From NCBI RefSeq assembly GCF_003838195.1, contig NZ_RCBY01000037.1:1-47201 (forward strand): a stretch of 47,201 nt of DNA, in the 5' to 3' direction. Shown piece by piece: positions 1-8,319 of this stretch. Every line of letters starts with the position of its first letter. The first letter of the stretch is position 1. The stretch comes from Okeania hirsuta. Its GTDB lineage: Bacteria; Cyanobacteriota; Cyanobacteriia; Cyanobacteriales; Microcoleaceae. The notes below the pieces were generated by a model, which was given only the letters and a program-made list of their open reading frames with translations, made no database searches and was not told the DNA's origin. The translations under genes were made by a program, and so were the position numbers.

Positions 1-161
1 AAGGAAACCAAACAAAAATATTTTTGGAAAAGTTTCCAAACTGTTCCCCTAAATAAATTAATATCCTTAGATACTTTGCTTTCTTCCCTACAAATAAATC
101 CAAAATTGGGAATCATATCATTTGCTCATAACTTATTCAATAAAACCAATTAATTATACTG

Positions 162-403
162 TTAATTTTCAGGTAATTCTCCAAAGCGATCGCGATAACG
201 AGCTAATCAAAATTCTAATTCTTCGGCTCGTTTTTCTGCTTCTTGCCGTGCCCCAATTTCCTGATTCAAAACTTCTCGTAATTCATCATAAATTACCAAT
301 TTTGCTCCCGTATCTTACCGATAAAATCTGATCAATTTATCCTCAACTTCTAATTGTAATCCTAAAGGTTCGCTCCGACCATCTGTAATACCAAATTCAC
401 GCA
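162..403 (-). pseudogene. Uma2 (DUF820) family C-terminal relic
   Basis: On the minus strand this stretch reads like the C-terminus of a cyanobacterial Uma2/DUF820 endonuclease-fold protein: GITDGRSEPLGLQLEVEDKL, then IRFYR, a stop, DTGAKLVIYDELREVLNQEI, a run of charged AEKRAEELE residues, a stop, and LARYRDRFGELPEN before the final TAA. The in-frame stops are TAA at 315-317 and TGA at 207-209. The N-terminal catalytic half is not visible upstream, so this is a dead fragment. Family assignment rests on the typical LGLxLxVxDGLIRFYRxDTGxKL ending and the coiled tail. A plus-strand open frame over the same bases is an antisense shadow. Confidence 0.6.
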
Positions 404-631
404 AAGGCAGTTACATCTTAATTTGTGATTTCTTCTTAAAAGAAAAAATTATAAATTCCATAAATTCTAAAATTTCCACCTTTTTTCCTCTTTAATATTT
501 ATGTTTTTCTTTCTCTGTTCCCAGCTCCGGTGTTCCCTGTTCCCTGTGTCCTCACGCTTTGCAATATTTTATGAAATTGGTATAGTTAACTTATAATCTA
601 CGATATCCTTGCAATTTTTCTTCTTGAACGA

Positions 632-814
632 ATGCTAAAAATGAGTGAGTTGAATCAACAAGAAAAAAAGTTGAGGAAACAAGAACAAGATTTAATATTT
701 AGAGAAATGTCTCAACCAATTTCTCTAAATATTAAATATCAACGAAAACATATAAAAAAATTAGAAATTGAAGAAAAATCAGAGCAAAATGATAAATTAA
801 AAAATCAAGATTAG
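632..814 (+). CDS. Possible small charged protein, unrecognised
   Basis: A 60-residue, strongly Lys/Glu/Gln-rich open frame with no recognised domain and no clear ribosome binding site; a second ATG lies four codons in. Its middle encodes a perfect 18-bp inverted repeat (691-708 with 719-736, 10-nt loop), so the DNA may be a structured repeat that happens to be open rather than a gene. The rest of the spacer between the Uma2 relic and the repeat at 863 is AT-rich and shows nothing else. Confidence 0.25.
   Translation: MLKMSELNQQEKKLRKQEQDLIFREMSQPISLNIKYQRKHIKKLEIEEKSEQNDKLKNQD
691..736. repeat. Perfect 18-bp inverted repeat (hairpin)
   Basis: TTTAATATTTAGAGAAAT at 691-708 is perfectly complemented by ATTTCTCTAAATATTAAA at 719-736 around a 10-nt loop. 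It lies inside a small doubtful open frame. No T-run follows, so it is not an obvious terminator. Confidence 0.75.
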
Positions 815-862
815 AAAAATATTTATTCAGTTAATGTAGGTTGGGTTGAGGCATGAAACCCA

Positions 863-992
863 AAATGATCAGGACTTACGCATGAGGTACGAAAAAATAG
901 GATTTGAGATTGCTTTCCGTTCCGGACTGCTCCGCAAACCCTCTGGGTTGCAATGACCACAATACCTTGTAATCCTTAAGTCCTAATCATTT
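863..992. mobile_element. MITE-like element, CAGGACTTA ends (degenerate)
   Basis: The left end AAATGATCAGGACTTACG (863-880) is matched by an imperfect inverted copy CTTAAGTCCTAATCATTT (975-992). The inner CAGGACTTACGCA core is identical to the ends of the intact element at 34103-34193. The 130-bp body contains no open frame. This is probably an older, diverged member of the same non-autonomous family. Confidence 0.5.
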
Positions 993-1057
993 CGATATTT
1001 GTTGGGTTGCGCAATAGAACATCCATTCCGCTGCGCGATCGCTTAACCCAAACTACA

Positions 1058-1103
1058 CAAAAAAAATTATTCCTGTAGAAATGAAAAAATATCCCTACAG
1101 GAA
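1058..1103 (-). terminator. Rho-independent terminator of argG
   Basis: Read on the minus strand just after the argG stop: arm TTCCTGTAG, loop of 16 nt, arm CTACAGGAA, then TAATTTTTTTTG. The 9-bp stem is perfect (1070-1078 with 1095-1103) and the T-run follows at once. The loop is longer than usual. Confidence 0.6.
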
Positions 1104-1132
1104 CAACTAATTAAAGTTAAAAAATCGCCAAT

Positions 1133-2338
1133 TTATTCACCTCTAACTTTCTCCGACCAAACACGAGTCGGCAAACCCCAAACATAAATAAACCCTTCCG
1201 CCGCTTTATGGTCGAACTCATCCTCAGCACCATAAGTCGCCAAATCAAAACTATATAAAGAATTGCCAGACTGACGACCGACAACCATCGCATTACCCTT
1301 AAACAACTTCACTCGCACAACACCAGTCACCCTTTCCTGAGTCTGCTGAATAAAAGCATCCAACGCACCCTTCAACGGACTAAACCACAAACCGTTATAA
1401 ACCAACTGACTGTAAGTTTCCTCAATACCACGCTTATAACGAGTCACGTCAGCAGTCAAAGTTAAACTTTCCAAGTCGCGGTGCGCTTGAATAAGTACCC
1501 ACATTGCCGGAGACTCATAAATTTCTCGTGATTTAATTCCCACTAGACGGTTTTCAATCATGTCAATTCGACCAATACCATGATTTCCCACTATCTGATT
1601 AAGTTTAGTAATTAACTCAATACCACCCATTCCTTGACCGTTGAGACTAATAGGAATTCCTCCCTCAAAACCAATTTCAACATATTCTGGTTCATTGGGA
1701 GTATCAACGATCGCTTTAGTCATATTATAAACTTCCTCCGGCGCCTCCACCCAAGGATCTTCCAACTCCCCTGCTTCGATCGCCATCCCCAATAAATTTT
1801 TATCAATGCTGTAAGGGGAAGATTTTTTCACTGGTGCTGGAATGCCATATTTTTCACCGTAGGCAATAGTCTCCTCACGACTCATTCCCCACTCCCGCGC
1901 TGGAGCAAGAATTTTGATTTTCGGGTTAAGTGCAGCAATAGCAACATCAAACCTTACTTGGTCATTACCCTTTCCAGTACAACCATGGGCGATCGCATCA
2001 GCACCATATTTTTCTGCTGCATCTACTAAGATTTTAGCAATTAAAGGTCTAGCTAATGCTGTCGCTAAAGGATAGCGATTTTCATATAGAGCATTTGCTT
2101 GAATAGCAGGAAAAGCATATTCTTGAATCAAAGGTTCGATAACATCTATAACCAAAGATTCTACCGCACCCGAATCTAATGCTTTTTTGCGGACTCCTTC
2201 TAACTCATCCCCTTGTCCTAGATCTGCAGCAAGAGTAATTACTTCCTTGACACCCCACTCATTTTTTAAGTAAGGAATGCAAACGGAGGTATCCACTCCA
2301 CCAGAATAAGCTAATACAACTTTAGTGGCACGACTCAT
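1133..2338 (-). CDS. argG: Argininosuccinate synthase
   Basis: This enzyme condenses citrulline and aspartate with ATP to argininosuccinate, the penultimate step of arginine synthesis, in the cytosol. The 401-residue length is standard for the bacterial type I enzyme. The N-terminal nucleotide-binding loop SGGVDTS lies at residues 12-18 and is followed by the [18 protein letters not shown] block; the [12 protein letters not shown] citrulline/aspartate-binding block and the [11 protein letters not shown] block are intact. It is monocistronic: about 480 bp separate it from the next minus-strand gene upstream, and a terminator lies just downstream at 1058-1103. Sequence and length are normal and I have no serious alternative. 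Confidence 0.97.
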   Translation of the reverse strand: MSRATKVVLAYSGGVDTSVCIPYLKNEWGVKEVITLAADLGQGDELEGVRKKALDSGAVESLVIDVIEPLIQEYAFPAIQANALYENRYPLATALARPLIAKILVDAAEKYGADAIAHGCTGKGNDQVRFDVAIAALNPKIKILAPAREWGMSREETIAYGEKYGIPAPVKKSSPYSIDKNLLGMAIEAGELEDPWVEAPEEVYNMTKAIVDTPNEPEYVEIGFEGGIPISLNGQGMGGIELITKLNQIVGNHGIGRIDMIENRLVGIKSREIYESPAMWVLIQAHRDLESLTLTADVTRYKRGIEETYSQLVYNGLWFSPLKGALDAFIQQTQERVTGVVRVKLFKGNAMVVGRQSGNSLYSFDLATYGAEDEFDHKAAEGFIYVWGLPTRVWSEKVRGE

Positions 2339-2793
2339 AGATTTTTCTCTAGAATTACAACTGGGTTTTTATTATGGGACTAAGCCTTTAAATTTATTGT
2401 CAGGCAAAGTACAGATTCTAGAGTTTATCTTAATTGTGGGAGAAATTAAAAGTGGGCTATAGAATCAGCTTTTGGAAATGAGTGGATGTGGAGTGCTTTT
2501 TCCAGTTATTAAAGTTAATATCTAATACCCAACTATACTATTGCAGAAGAATTATCAACTTTTATTCTAGGGGTTTGGTTGCTAAACCACTACTTCTAAG
2601 TCTTTCCTTAAACTAAGTAAAGAAAAGATATAATTTTAAGATTTAGATGAATGAGTTATTTCATATTTAAAATCAGCAATACCATCTCATTATCTATAAT
2701 AAATATTCGGATTACTTTTAAGAAGAGGTAATTATTAATTATTGAAAAAGAAGATTTTGTCTATATACTATATAAATGATGGATAAAAATAAG
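2339..2793. other. Intergenic region upstream of argG
   Basis: About 455 AT-rich bases with no credible open frame. A short stretch at 2717-2743 (GAAGAGGTAATTATTAATTA) resembles the 3' part of the dispersed repeat found at 7915, 32554 and 43031, so a partial copy may lie here. The argG promoter should be in the part nearest 2339; I could not place its elements. Confidence 0.5.
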
Positions 2794-2818
2794 TACTCCC
2801 TAGCATCTCTAGGGAGTA
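2794..2818 (-). terminator. Rho-independent terminator of the YHCH/TPR gene
   Basis: Perfect 10-bp stem TACTCCCTAG / CTAGGGAGTA with a 5-nt loop, immediately after the stop codon at 2824-2826. On the minus strand it is followed by CTTATTTTTATCC. This supports the upstream minus-strand frame being a transcribed gene. Confidence 0.75.
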
Positions 2819-2823
2819 ATGGC

Positions 2824-3412
2824 TTATTGTACATAAATAATCAACTGACTAACATTCTTAATCGCTTTCATTGCATAACTATCATTAGGACGGAAGTTTA
2901 ACGCTCTTTTGAAATTTATCAAAGCTGTCTGATAGTCTTTGTTTTCTGTTGATCTATAACCAATATTCATACATTGCTCGTAGTTAAAGCAAGAACCATT
3001 TATCCGATAAACATGAGGCTGTAATATATTAAAATTAGTGAATGCTTGGAGGTCATTAGATTGAAAACTTAATGCTTTTTCATAGTAAAGATAAGCTCTT
3101 AAAAGATCGCCTGTTTCCCAAGAAGAATATCCTAAACTATGACAAAGTTGATTAGTTGAGCAGAGAATAACTACGTTTCCAGTATCGCCTAAAGTTCTTA
3201 ACCCTGTGCTGTTGCCAGAATTTCCAGAAGTCCCATAACTCCCCGATCCTCCTGATGAAGTTCCTCCATGACAGTGATATCTTCCTGTTGATCGGTTTGT
3301 GTGGCATCCACTGCTATCGGTTCGGCCTGAATGAGCGATAGCAATACAAGGAGTTAATAGTCCTACTACCACCCCCCCCCGCAAAAAATATCTTTTGAAA
3401 AATATTTTTCAT
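2824..3412 (-). CDS. Secreted YHCH-motif protein with TPR-like repeats, frame broken by a G9 tract
   Basis: The continuous frame opens at a TTG at 3384 (186 codons). It has a hydrophobic leader, the motif HSGRTDSSGCHTNRSTGRYH followed by CHGG (the YHYH-type His/Cys block of small exported proteins), a Gly/Ser linker, and two TPR-like helical pairs: AYLYYEKALSFQSND near residues 96-110 and ALINFKRALNFRPNDSYAMK near 153-172. A better start exists at ATG 3410-3412 (MKNIFQKIFFAGG), but it is out of frame by one base because of nine consecutive G (C9 at 3372-3380 on the plus strand). With eight G the ATG joins a typical signal peptide ending PCIAIA before HSGRT. Either the tract varies, the assembly carries an extra G, or the gene starts at TTG with a short leader. 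Function unknown; probably periplasmic or secreted. Confidence 0.7.
3372..3380 (-). repeat. Homopolymeric G9 (C9 on plus) tract in signal-peptide region
   Basis: Nine consecutive C on the plus strand, rare in such AT-rich DNA, sit in the signal-peptide codons of the minus-strand YHCH/TPR gene. One base fewer would join ATG 3410-3412 to the rest of the protein. Confidence 0.85.
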
Positions 3413-3453
3413 TGTTTCTAATAGAGTTTGAAGAGTACTTTTCAAGTATAAAA

Positions 3454-3639
3454 CTATTTTCTGTCTATTGAATTATTCTGATTTTCTGGTGTTAATGATC
3501 GCCCTGTAGAATCATCATACCTGAATTCAGCAAGACCCTTTTTTATCCATGCTATAACAGCTAAGACCCATAATGTACTACCTACTATCGAGTTATCCCA
3601 CTCAGGAGACAAAATGTTTTTCAGTGTAGTTATCCCCAC
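3454..3639 (-). CDS. Possible small single-TM protein
   Basis: A 61-residue frame, or 51 residues if it starts at the TTG at 3610-3612, with one convincing membrane segment (STLWVLAVIAWI) followed by a basic and polar tail. It lies 41 bp upstream of the YHCH/TPR gene on the same strand and could be co-transcribed with it. The ATG form overlaps the start of the divergent glycosyltransferase by 26 bases, which argues for the shorter form or for no gene at all. No family recognised. Confidence 0.3.
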   Translation of the reverse strand: MGITTLKNILSPEWDNSIVGSTLWVLAVIAWIKKGLAEFRYDDSTGRSLTPENQNNSIDRK

Positions 3640-4537
3640 TTATAATCGCAAACCGATTTTAGAAAAGTGTCTTCGCGCTCTGGAAAATCAGGATTATGAC
3701 TACCCAATTATAGATTATGAAGTAATAGTTGTCGATGATGGCTCGACGGATGATACTATCCCCTGGTTAGAAACAGAGGCCAAAGAATTTCCCCATGTCC
3801 AACTATTTTCTCAGTCCCACCAAGGGCCAGCAGCAGCTCGGAATTTTGGTGTTGAACAGGCCAAAGGAGATTTTATTATTTTTATTGATAGTGACCTGGT
3901 GGTAACAGATTCTTTTCTACAGTCACACGCAAATAGTTTGATTGCTCAAAAGTCAGATAATGTATTTACTTATGGCAGAGTCATTAATACTTGTAATTTT
4001 GATTTTCCCACTTCAGAACCTTATAAGTTGACTGATTTTTCGGCAGCTTTTTTTGCTACAGGAAATGTAGCGATCGCTCGTAGTTGGTTAATTGAAGCTG
4101 GATTATTTGATACTCGTTTTGAACAGTATGGTTGGGAAGATTTGGAGTTAGGAGTTAGGTTAAAAAAATTGGGTTTAAAATTGATTAAGTGTCCTGATGC
4201 TGTTGGTTATCATTGGCATCCACCTTTTTCTTTGGAGCAATTACCAGGAATGATTGAGCGAGAAATTCAAAGGGGAAAAATGGGAGTTTTGTTTTATCAA
4301 AAACATCCGACTTGGGAAGTTAAAATGATGATTCAAATGACTTGGCTACACAAATTATTATGGGGAGTTTTATCATTAGGTGGAAGATTAAATGAAAAGA
4401 CAATGGCTGGTTTTTTGCAATGGTTAATTGACCGAGGTAAGTCACAGTTGGCTTTAGAAATTTCTCGTATATTTTTGAATTGGTATAATGTACAAGCTGT
4501 TTATACTGCTTATAGAAATATTGAGAATTATACTTAA
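3614..4537 (+). CDS. Glycosyltransferase family 2
   Basis: A 307-residue GT-A fold glycosyltransferase, expected to transfer a sugar from a nucleotide sugar to a surface glycan or glycolipid; donor and acceptor are not predictable. Visible features: N-terminal SVVIPTYNR, the nucleotide-binding VVDDGSTDDT at 39-48, the metal-binding DSD at 92-94, and the catalytic-region block GLFDTRFEQYGWEDLELG around 163-180, typical of GT2 enzymes with a galactosyltransferase-like C-terminal part. The start is supported by AGGAG at 3604-3608, six bases before the ATG. No transmembrane helices are evident. It stands alone between a divergent gene and a convergent one. Confidence 0.9.
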   Translation: MFFSVVIPTYNRKPILEKCLRALENQDYDYPIIDYEVIVVDDGSTDDTIPWLETEAKEFPHVQLFSQSHQGPAAARNFGVEQAKGDFIIFIDSDLVVTDSFLQSHANSLIAQKSDNVFTYGRVINTCNFDFPTSEPYKLTDFSAAFFATGNVAIARSWLIEAGLFDTRFEQYGWEDLELGVRLKKLGLKLIKCPDAVGYHWHPPFSLEQLPGMIEREIQRGKMGVLFYQKHPTWEVKMMIQMTWLHKLLWGVLSLGGRLNEKTMAGFLQWLIDRGKSQLALEISRIFLNWYNVQAVYTAYRNIENYT

Positions 4538-4942
4538 TAGTTCAGATGGGAAGCAGAGGAGCAGGGGAGAAGGGAGGAAAGAATCATAGTAGATAGGAAA
4601 AACTACTTAGGGCTTGCTGATTGGACACTATAATTTTTTTCTGGCTTTTGACTTTTGACTGTCTTGAGTGCGTCTTGCATTCTGAGGAAACCTCGCCAAT
4701 TAGCACTCGCTTTTGACTTATGTTTTTATGCATAGCACTCAGCTACCTTGATCAGGAGTCAAATTCTCAGTTAAATATTAAGCATAAATACTTGCTGAAT
4801 CCTTGTCTCCTATTGAGCACTATAATTTTCTTCTGACTTTTGACTTTTGACTTTTATGCTACGTTTTGTCGTGCGGAATGTAGGGTATAAATGACTGGGA
4901 ATTAAGGGGAGACAGGAGTCGCGATCGCTGCCTCCCTTGAGA
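4538..4942. repeat. Intergenic region with a repeated GACTTTTGACTTTTGAC block
   Basis: No gene seen. CACTATAATTTT followed by T/C-rich bases and the ACTTTTGACTTTTGAC heptamer array occurs at about 4625-4660 and again at about 4816-4853, about 190 bp apart in direct orientation. Such (A)CTTTTGA heptamer arrays recur through the window (27460-27660, 38850-38885). Confidence 0.55.
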
Positions 4943-5920
4943 TTAACTTCTCTTTGCTTCCTCCGTGAAATTCACCCTCCCTCGGCTTGAAACGGCTAAA
5001 TACATTCCTGAGACGACAATGACAAAACTGAGCAATGTGAGTGGACTTAGCTGCTCAGAAAAAACGATCCAGCCCTCGATCGCACTCAAAGAAGGAATGA
5101 CTAAAGCCAGCAAACTGGCAAAAGCAGCGGAAATTTTCTTCAGGCAATAAGCCCAAAGTCCAATCCCTAACATTTGTCCCACCAAAGCCAGTTCAACGAC
5201 AGCGAACCAGCCGACAGCGGTGGTTGGGAAAAAAGATTCCCCAGTAATCACTAACAGAATTAGCAGCACAAAAGAACTCGTGATTGAAGACCAGGTCATA
5301 ATTGTTAAAGGGTCTAACTGTTGTCGCAAGCGCTCGATAATGAGGGGATGAATCCCAAAAAATACTGCAGACAGTAAAGCTGCAGCATCTCCCCAAAATT
5401 CGATGCCAAACTCGAAGGAAAGCAGGCTCTCTGATTCTAAAATAGCCGCGCCGACGACCGCTACAAACATCCCCACTAGGAAACGGCGATCGAAGGTCTG
5501 TCCGAAAGCAAGCCACCCTCCCAGCACTGTGAATAGGGGAACTAAATTGTGCATAAGTGTTGAATTGGCAATGCTAGTTTGTTCTAGAGACCAAGCCCAT
5601 AATATTAATCCCACTGCCAAAATAATTCCGTCTGCAATCAGAAGAGCAATTCTTCTTGTCGAAAGTAAAGAAGGAGTCGCCCAGTCCTGATTCGTTGAAA
5701 AAAAAGGTTTGATGCACAAAAATGCAAGACTTGCAACCCAATAGCGATTAAATGCTGTGGTACTAAAGCTCATTTCATTTTCCCCAAGACGAAAAAAAAC
5801 TGGGGTTAGGGAAATACAGAAAATACTTCCCAGCAATGCACCCCAGGCATCTGTGGGGATAGAATTGAAAAAGCCTTTCAAACCTAGACTAAATTGATTC
5901 TCTCTAAGTTTTTCTGTCAT
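4943..5920 (-). CDS. EamA/DMT-family transporter
   Basis: A 325-residue integral membrane protein with about ten hydrophobic helices, arranged as two EamA repeats (roughly 28-165 and 175-310). Drug/metabolite-superfamily carriers of this kind export amino acids, metabolites or drugs; the substrate cannot be read from sequence. Typical features are the N-terminal GALLGSIFCISLTPVFFRLG helix, ANSTLMHNLVPLFTVLGGWL ending the first repeat, and the matching LALVIPSLSAIEGWI in the second. The N-terminus and the short basic C-terminal tail look cytosolic. No partner gene is adjacent. Several open frames on both strands inside this gene are shadows caused by its higher GC. Confidence 0.9.
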   Translation of the reverse strand: MTEKLRENQFSLGLKGFFNSIPTDAWGALLGSIFCISLTPVFFRLGENEMSFSTTAFNRYWVASLAFLCIKPFFSTNQDWATPSLLSTRRIALLIADGIILAVGLILWAWSLEQTSIANSTLMHNLVPLFTVLGGWLAFGQTFDRRFLVGMFVAVVGAAILESESLLSFEFGIEFWGDAAALLSAVFFGIHPLIIERLRQQLDPLTIMTWSSITSSFVLLILLVITGESFFPTTAVGWFAVVELALVGQMLGIGLWAYCLKKISAAFASLLALVIPSLSAIEGWIVFSEQLSPLTLLSFVIVVSGMYLAVSSRGRVNFTEEAKRS

Positions 5921-5996
5921 TTTCTACATTCTCCACACACTCATTCCATGCTTTTGAGTTTAACTATTATTAACAAAAATGTGAGTGTTTTCTCAT

Positions 5997-6184
5997 CTTA
6001 CACGCAGCTAAAATTGCAGTGTTCGCAATTTGAAAACACGCTCCGATCAAGACAGAGACTCTTTAACAGTTCCACACCTAGAGCAAGTTTTAGAACTAGG
6101 AAACCATCTATCAAGAATGGTTAAGGATGATCCGTAAAGTTGAAATTTGTACTCTAGCTGTCTGCGGAATTCATAAAAACCCAT
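5997..6184 (-). pseudogene. TnpB (IS200/IS605 OrfB) C-terminal relic
   Basis: On the minus strand: MGFYEFRRQLEYKFQLYGSS, then LTILDRWFPSSKTCSRCG and TVKESLS, which is the region before and into the zinc finger of a TnpB. A TGA stop (6047-6049) interrupts it; SERVFK follows in frame, and after a one-base frameshift CEHCNFSC restores the second CxxC pair. The N-terminal RuvC part is missing, replaced upstream by a G/C-rich dispersed repeat (6186-6237). This is a dead fragment, not a guide-RNA nuclease gene. The small plus-strand open frame above it is a shadow. Confidence 0.75.
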
Positions 6185-6185
6185 A

Positions 6186-6237
6186 TCTGCACCCACCCCT
6201 CTAGCTCCCCTCCCGGGAGGGGATGGAGGTAGGCTGT
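6186..6237. repeat. G/C-rich palindromic dispersed repeat
   Basis: CACCCACCCCTCTAGC followed by the perfect palindrome CCCCTCCCGGGAGGGG. Related G-runs, in the opposite orientation, occur at 13651-13684, 21128-21163 and 27742-27779 with the shared core GAGGGGTGGGTT. No coding content. Confidence 0.6.
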
Positions 6238-6462
6238 GGTTTTGAGCTAGATAGCTAGTAAGTTTATGCAATGCATATTTTCTACTGAGTATCCAACTGA
6301 ATTTTACTTCGCTTTGGGATAATCAGCTATATCCAGTTTCTTTACTGATTACAGGGAGATTTGAGTGAGTACCAACGCTTGTTTAGTGGCAGGAATTTAA
6401 TTGAAATTTATGCCCTCGTTAAGAAAAGATGCACTCCTGATATCTTTCCCACCCCATTAATA

Positions 6463-7218
6463 CTAAAGTCCCACAATCATTCTAGCTGTCACCGGTTCTT
6501 CACCAATGCCATACTCTTCTGTCTGGGAATCAACTAAATCTGTATTGAAATAAGTACCAAAAATGTGGTCAAAGATGACAAGCATACTTGCCAGGTTCTT
6601 ATTGTGGAACCTCTCTTCAGCAAGGTGATGGACGTGGTGGTATCGAGGGGTGACAATCACATACTCTACTACTCGCATCCAAGGTCGCCACTTAATGTTG
6701 AGATGGCTAATCGTGTTGTGAAATGATGCAATCGCGCCATACACAATAGCAATGTGAGCAGGAATAGCTAGTGCAGGAAACCATAAGCCAATGCTTGCAA
6801 ACATTAGTTTACTTGTTAAGCTTGATTTTACACCACTCAGCCACCATAGTTTCTGTTCTGAATGATGCCACTTATGAGTTTGCCAAATCTGTTCGATATA
6901 GTGCATATGCCAATGAATGACATAAAGACTGAATTCCCTTAAGAAAATGGCTAGAATAACCCTAGAGTATAGAGGAGCAGACAAAATGTTAGTCCAACCA
7001 ATTGCCTCGACGAAGGGTGCAGAAGTAATAAAATTCTGTATCGGATAGTAAGCATAGACAACAACGACAATATAAAGCATCATTATTGCAGCATTCTTGA
7101 TATCTTCCAGGATTTCCTCTGAATAGTTAATTTCCTTTAAGGGATCTTTTTTTTCCCAAGTCCAAAGGATCAAGCCTGGGACAAATGTTATTGCCCACGC
7201 TGAAATAATGTTATTCAC
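6463..7218 (-). CDS. Sterol desaturase / fatty acid hydroxylase family protein
   Basis: A 251-residue membrane di-iron enzyme candidate. The eight-histidine pattern is clear: HWHMH at 102-106, HKWHH at 115-119, HNTISH at 167-172 and HHVHH at 194-198, on the cytosolic side of about four hydrophobic segments (roughly 40-60, 82-100, 135-165, 183-190). The family hydroxylates or desaturates lipids, carotenoids or sterols using O2; the substrate is unknown here. The gene stands alone, with AT-rich DNA upstream. Alternatives within the superfamily include carotenoid hydroxylases, but the length and pattern fit the general PF04116 group better. Confidence 0.85.
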   Translation of the reverse strand: MNNIISAWAITFVPGLILWTWEKKDPLKEINYSEEILEDIKNAAIMMLYIVVVVYAYYPIQNFITSAPFVEAIGWTNILSAPLYSRVILAIFLREFSLYVIHWHMHYIEQIWQTHKWHHSEQKLWWLSGVKSSLTSKLMFASIGLWFPALAIPAHIAIVYGAIASFHNTISHLNIKWRPWMRVVEYVIVTPRYHHVHHLAEERFHNKNLASMLVIFDHIFGTYFNTDLVDSQTEEYGIGEEPVTARMIVGL

Positions 7219-7680
7219 TTTGTTAGTTTTATGTTGATGATCACACAGTCATTATTTATAGCACATAGACATTTAGATGTCAATCTTTATAGTTAATTTT
7301 GTGTACCTGTTTATAAAACCTATTTCCTAGGTCAATGCTCCGAAACGAAACAAAATTTAGTAGTGTCAAACACCTAAATTCGTAGTGCTATAAAATTATA
7401 TTACTCAAAAGTTAATTGAATATTTCATAGTAACTTCCCAAAATAACGCTATATTTGCTCAAGACTTCAGTTATTAATTAATAAGTAAGTAAGAGCAATA
7501 TTTTTAACGATCCGTTTACAAAGAGCGAAGATATTTTATTCATTTCACTACTCCCTATTCTCAATAAAATGTAGCAAGAATTTTGATATTTGGTATCATA
7601 TAGACTAAAAAATATCATAATTTCTGATTTTTAATTTGGAACTATTTTGATATAACCATAGCTAATTTATTTACACTATA
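7219..7680. other. Intergenic region, AT-rich
   Basis: About 460 bp between divergent genes with no credible frame, no RNA gene and no strong repeat. It should contain the promoters of the sterol-desaturase-family gene and of the small gene at 7681, but no element could be placed securely. Confidence 0.5.
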
Positions 7681-7902
7681 ATGATTGAACCTGATTTTCC
7701 TCATATTATGCTTGCCTTTGAATATAAAGGTTGGAAAGTTGAAATAGACCAAGGTGAAATGAATGGATATCCTACTTATGCAGTTTGGGCTAATTACAAA
7801 TTAGGTTGTGTTGTAGCAGTACCTTATGCTTCTTCTCGACAAGAGGCAGTTAAACGTGCCAAGCAATGGATTGATGATCGAAATAATAGGAAAATAACTT
7901 AA
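7681..7902 (+). CDS. Small hypothetical protein
   Basis: A 73-residue protein of unknown function. The body looks like a real small fold: an aromatic beta-rich start (FEYKGWKVEIDQGE), a second strand pair (YPTYAVWANYKLGCVVAVPY) and an amphipathic C-terminal helix (QEAVKRAKQWIDDR). No signal peptide or membrane segment. No clear Shine-Dalgarno precedes the ATG at 7681; an internal ATG at 7708 is an alternative start. A dispersed repeat starts 12 bp after the stop. Confidence 0.6.
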   Translation: MIEPDFPHIMLAFEYKGWKVEIDQGEMNGYPTYAVWANYKLGCVVAVPYASSRQEAVKRAKQWIDDRNNRKIT

Positions 7903-7914
7903 ATTACCGAATAA

Positions 7915-8027
7915 TTAAGGTTTAAAGCTTCTCCTTTAAAGGAGAAACAAGAAAAATTTTTCCTTTGAGTCAATCCTCTCTTTTTCAACGAGAAGTAATT
8001 GTTAATTATTAATTATTAATTGTTGAA
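7915..8027 (+). repeat. Short dispersed repeat, copy 1 of 3
   Basis: About 113 bp that starts TTAAGGTTTAAAG, contains the CTCCTTTAAAGGAG palindrome, then AAAAATTTTTCC, GTCAATCCTCT, an AGAAGTAATT block, and ends in a TTAATTATTAATTATTAATT tract plus GTTGAA. The same order of blocks recurs at 32554-32668 and 43031-43153. No coding content. Confidence 0.75.
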
Positions 8028-8090
8028 CATACCTTTACTTTAACTTCATTTATTCCTTATTTTTGATATCTCAAGCAGTTATTAAATAAT

Positions 8091-8205
8091 ATCATGTTCG
8101 GATGAAAGCCTGATAAATATAATTCTCTATGTATCACCGTTCCGTCAAACTTCTACTACATATCGCCTTTTGCCTATCAATTATAACTATTCAACCGAAC
8201 ATGAT
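8091..8205. mobile_element. MITE-like element with ATCATGTTCGG ends
   Basis: Perfect 11-bp terminal inverted repeats ATCATGTTCGG (8091-8101) and CCGAACATGAT (8195-8205) bound a 115-bp non-coding body. No flanking duplication was identified with confidence. Size and ends fit a non-autonomous transposable element. The remaining DNA to 8319 shows nothing else. Confidence 0.5.
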
Positions 8206-8319
8206 TAAAGTATTGATATTTGAGAAATGGTATAGGTGAAATGAAATATAAATTAGTAACACATATAAATTATTGTCTAAAACAACAATAACTTAAATAA
8301 TCAGTAATTTAGTCATTAT

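Noticed and set aside
122-331. 69-codon plus-strand open frame
   Set aside because: It lies antisense to the Uma2-type relic, has no recognisable protein features and no ribosome binding site.
5193-5690. Open frames on both strands inside the EamA transporter gene
   Set aside because: Shadows; the EamA frame has full membrane-protein structure across the same bases.
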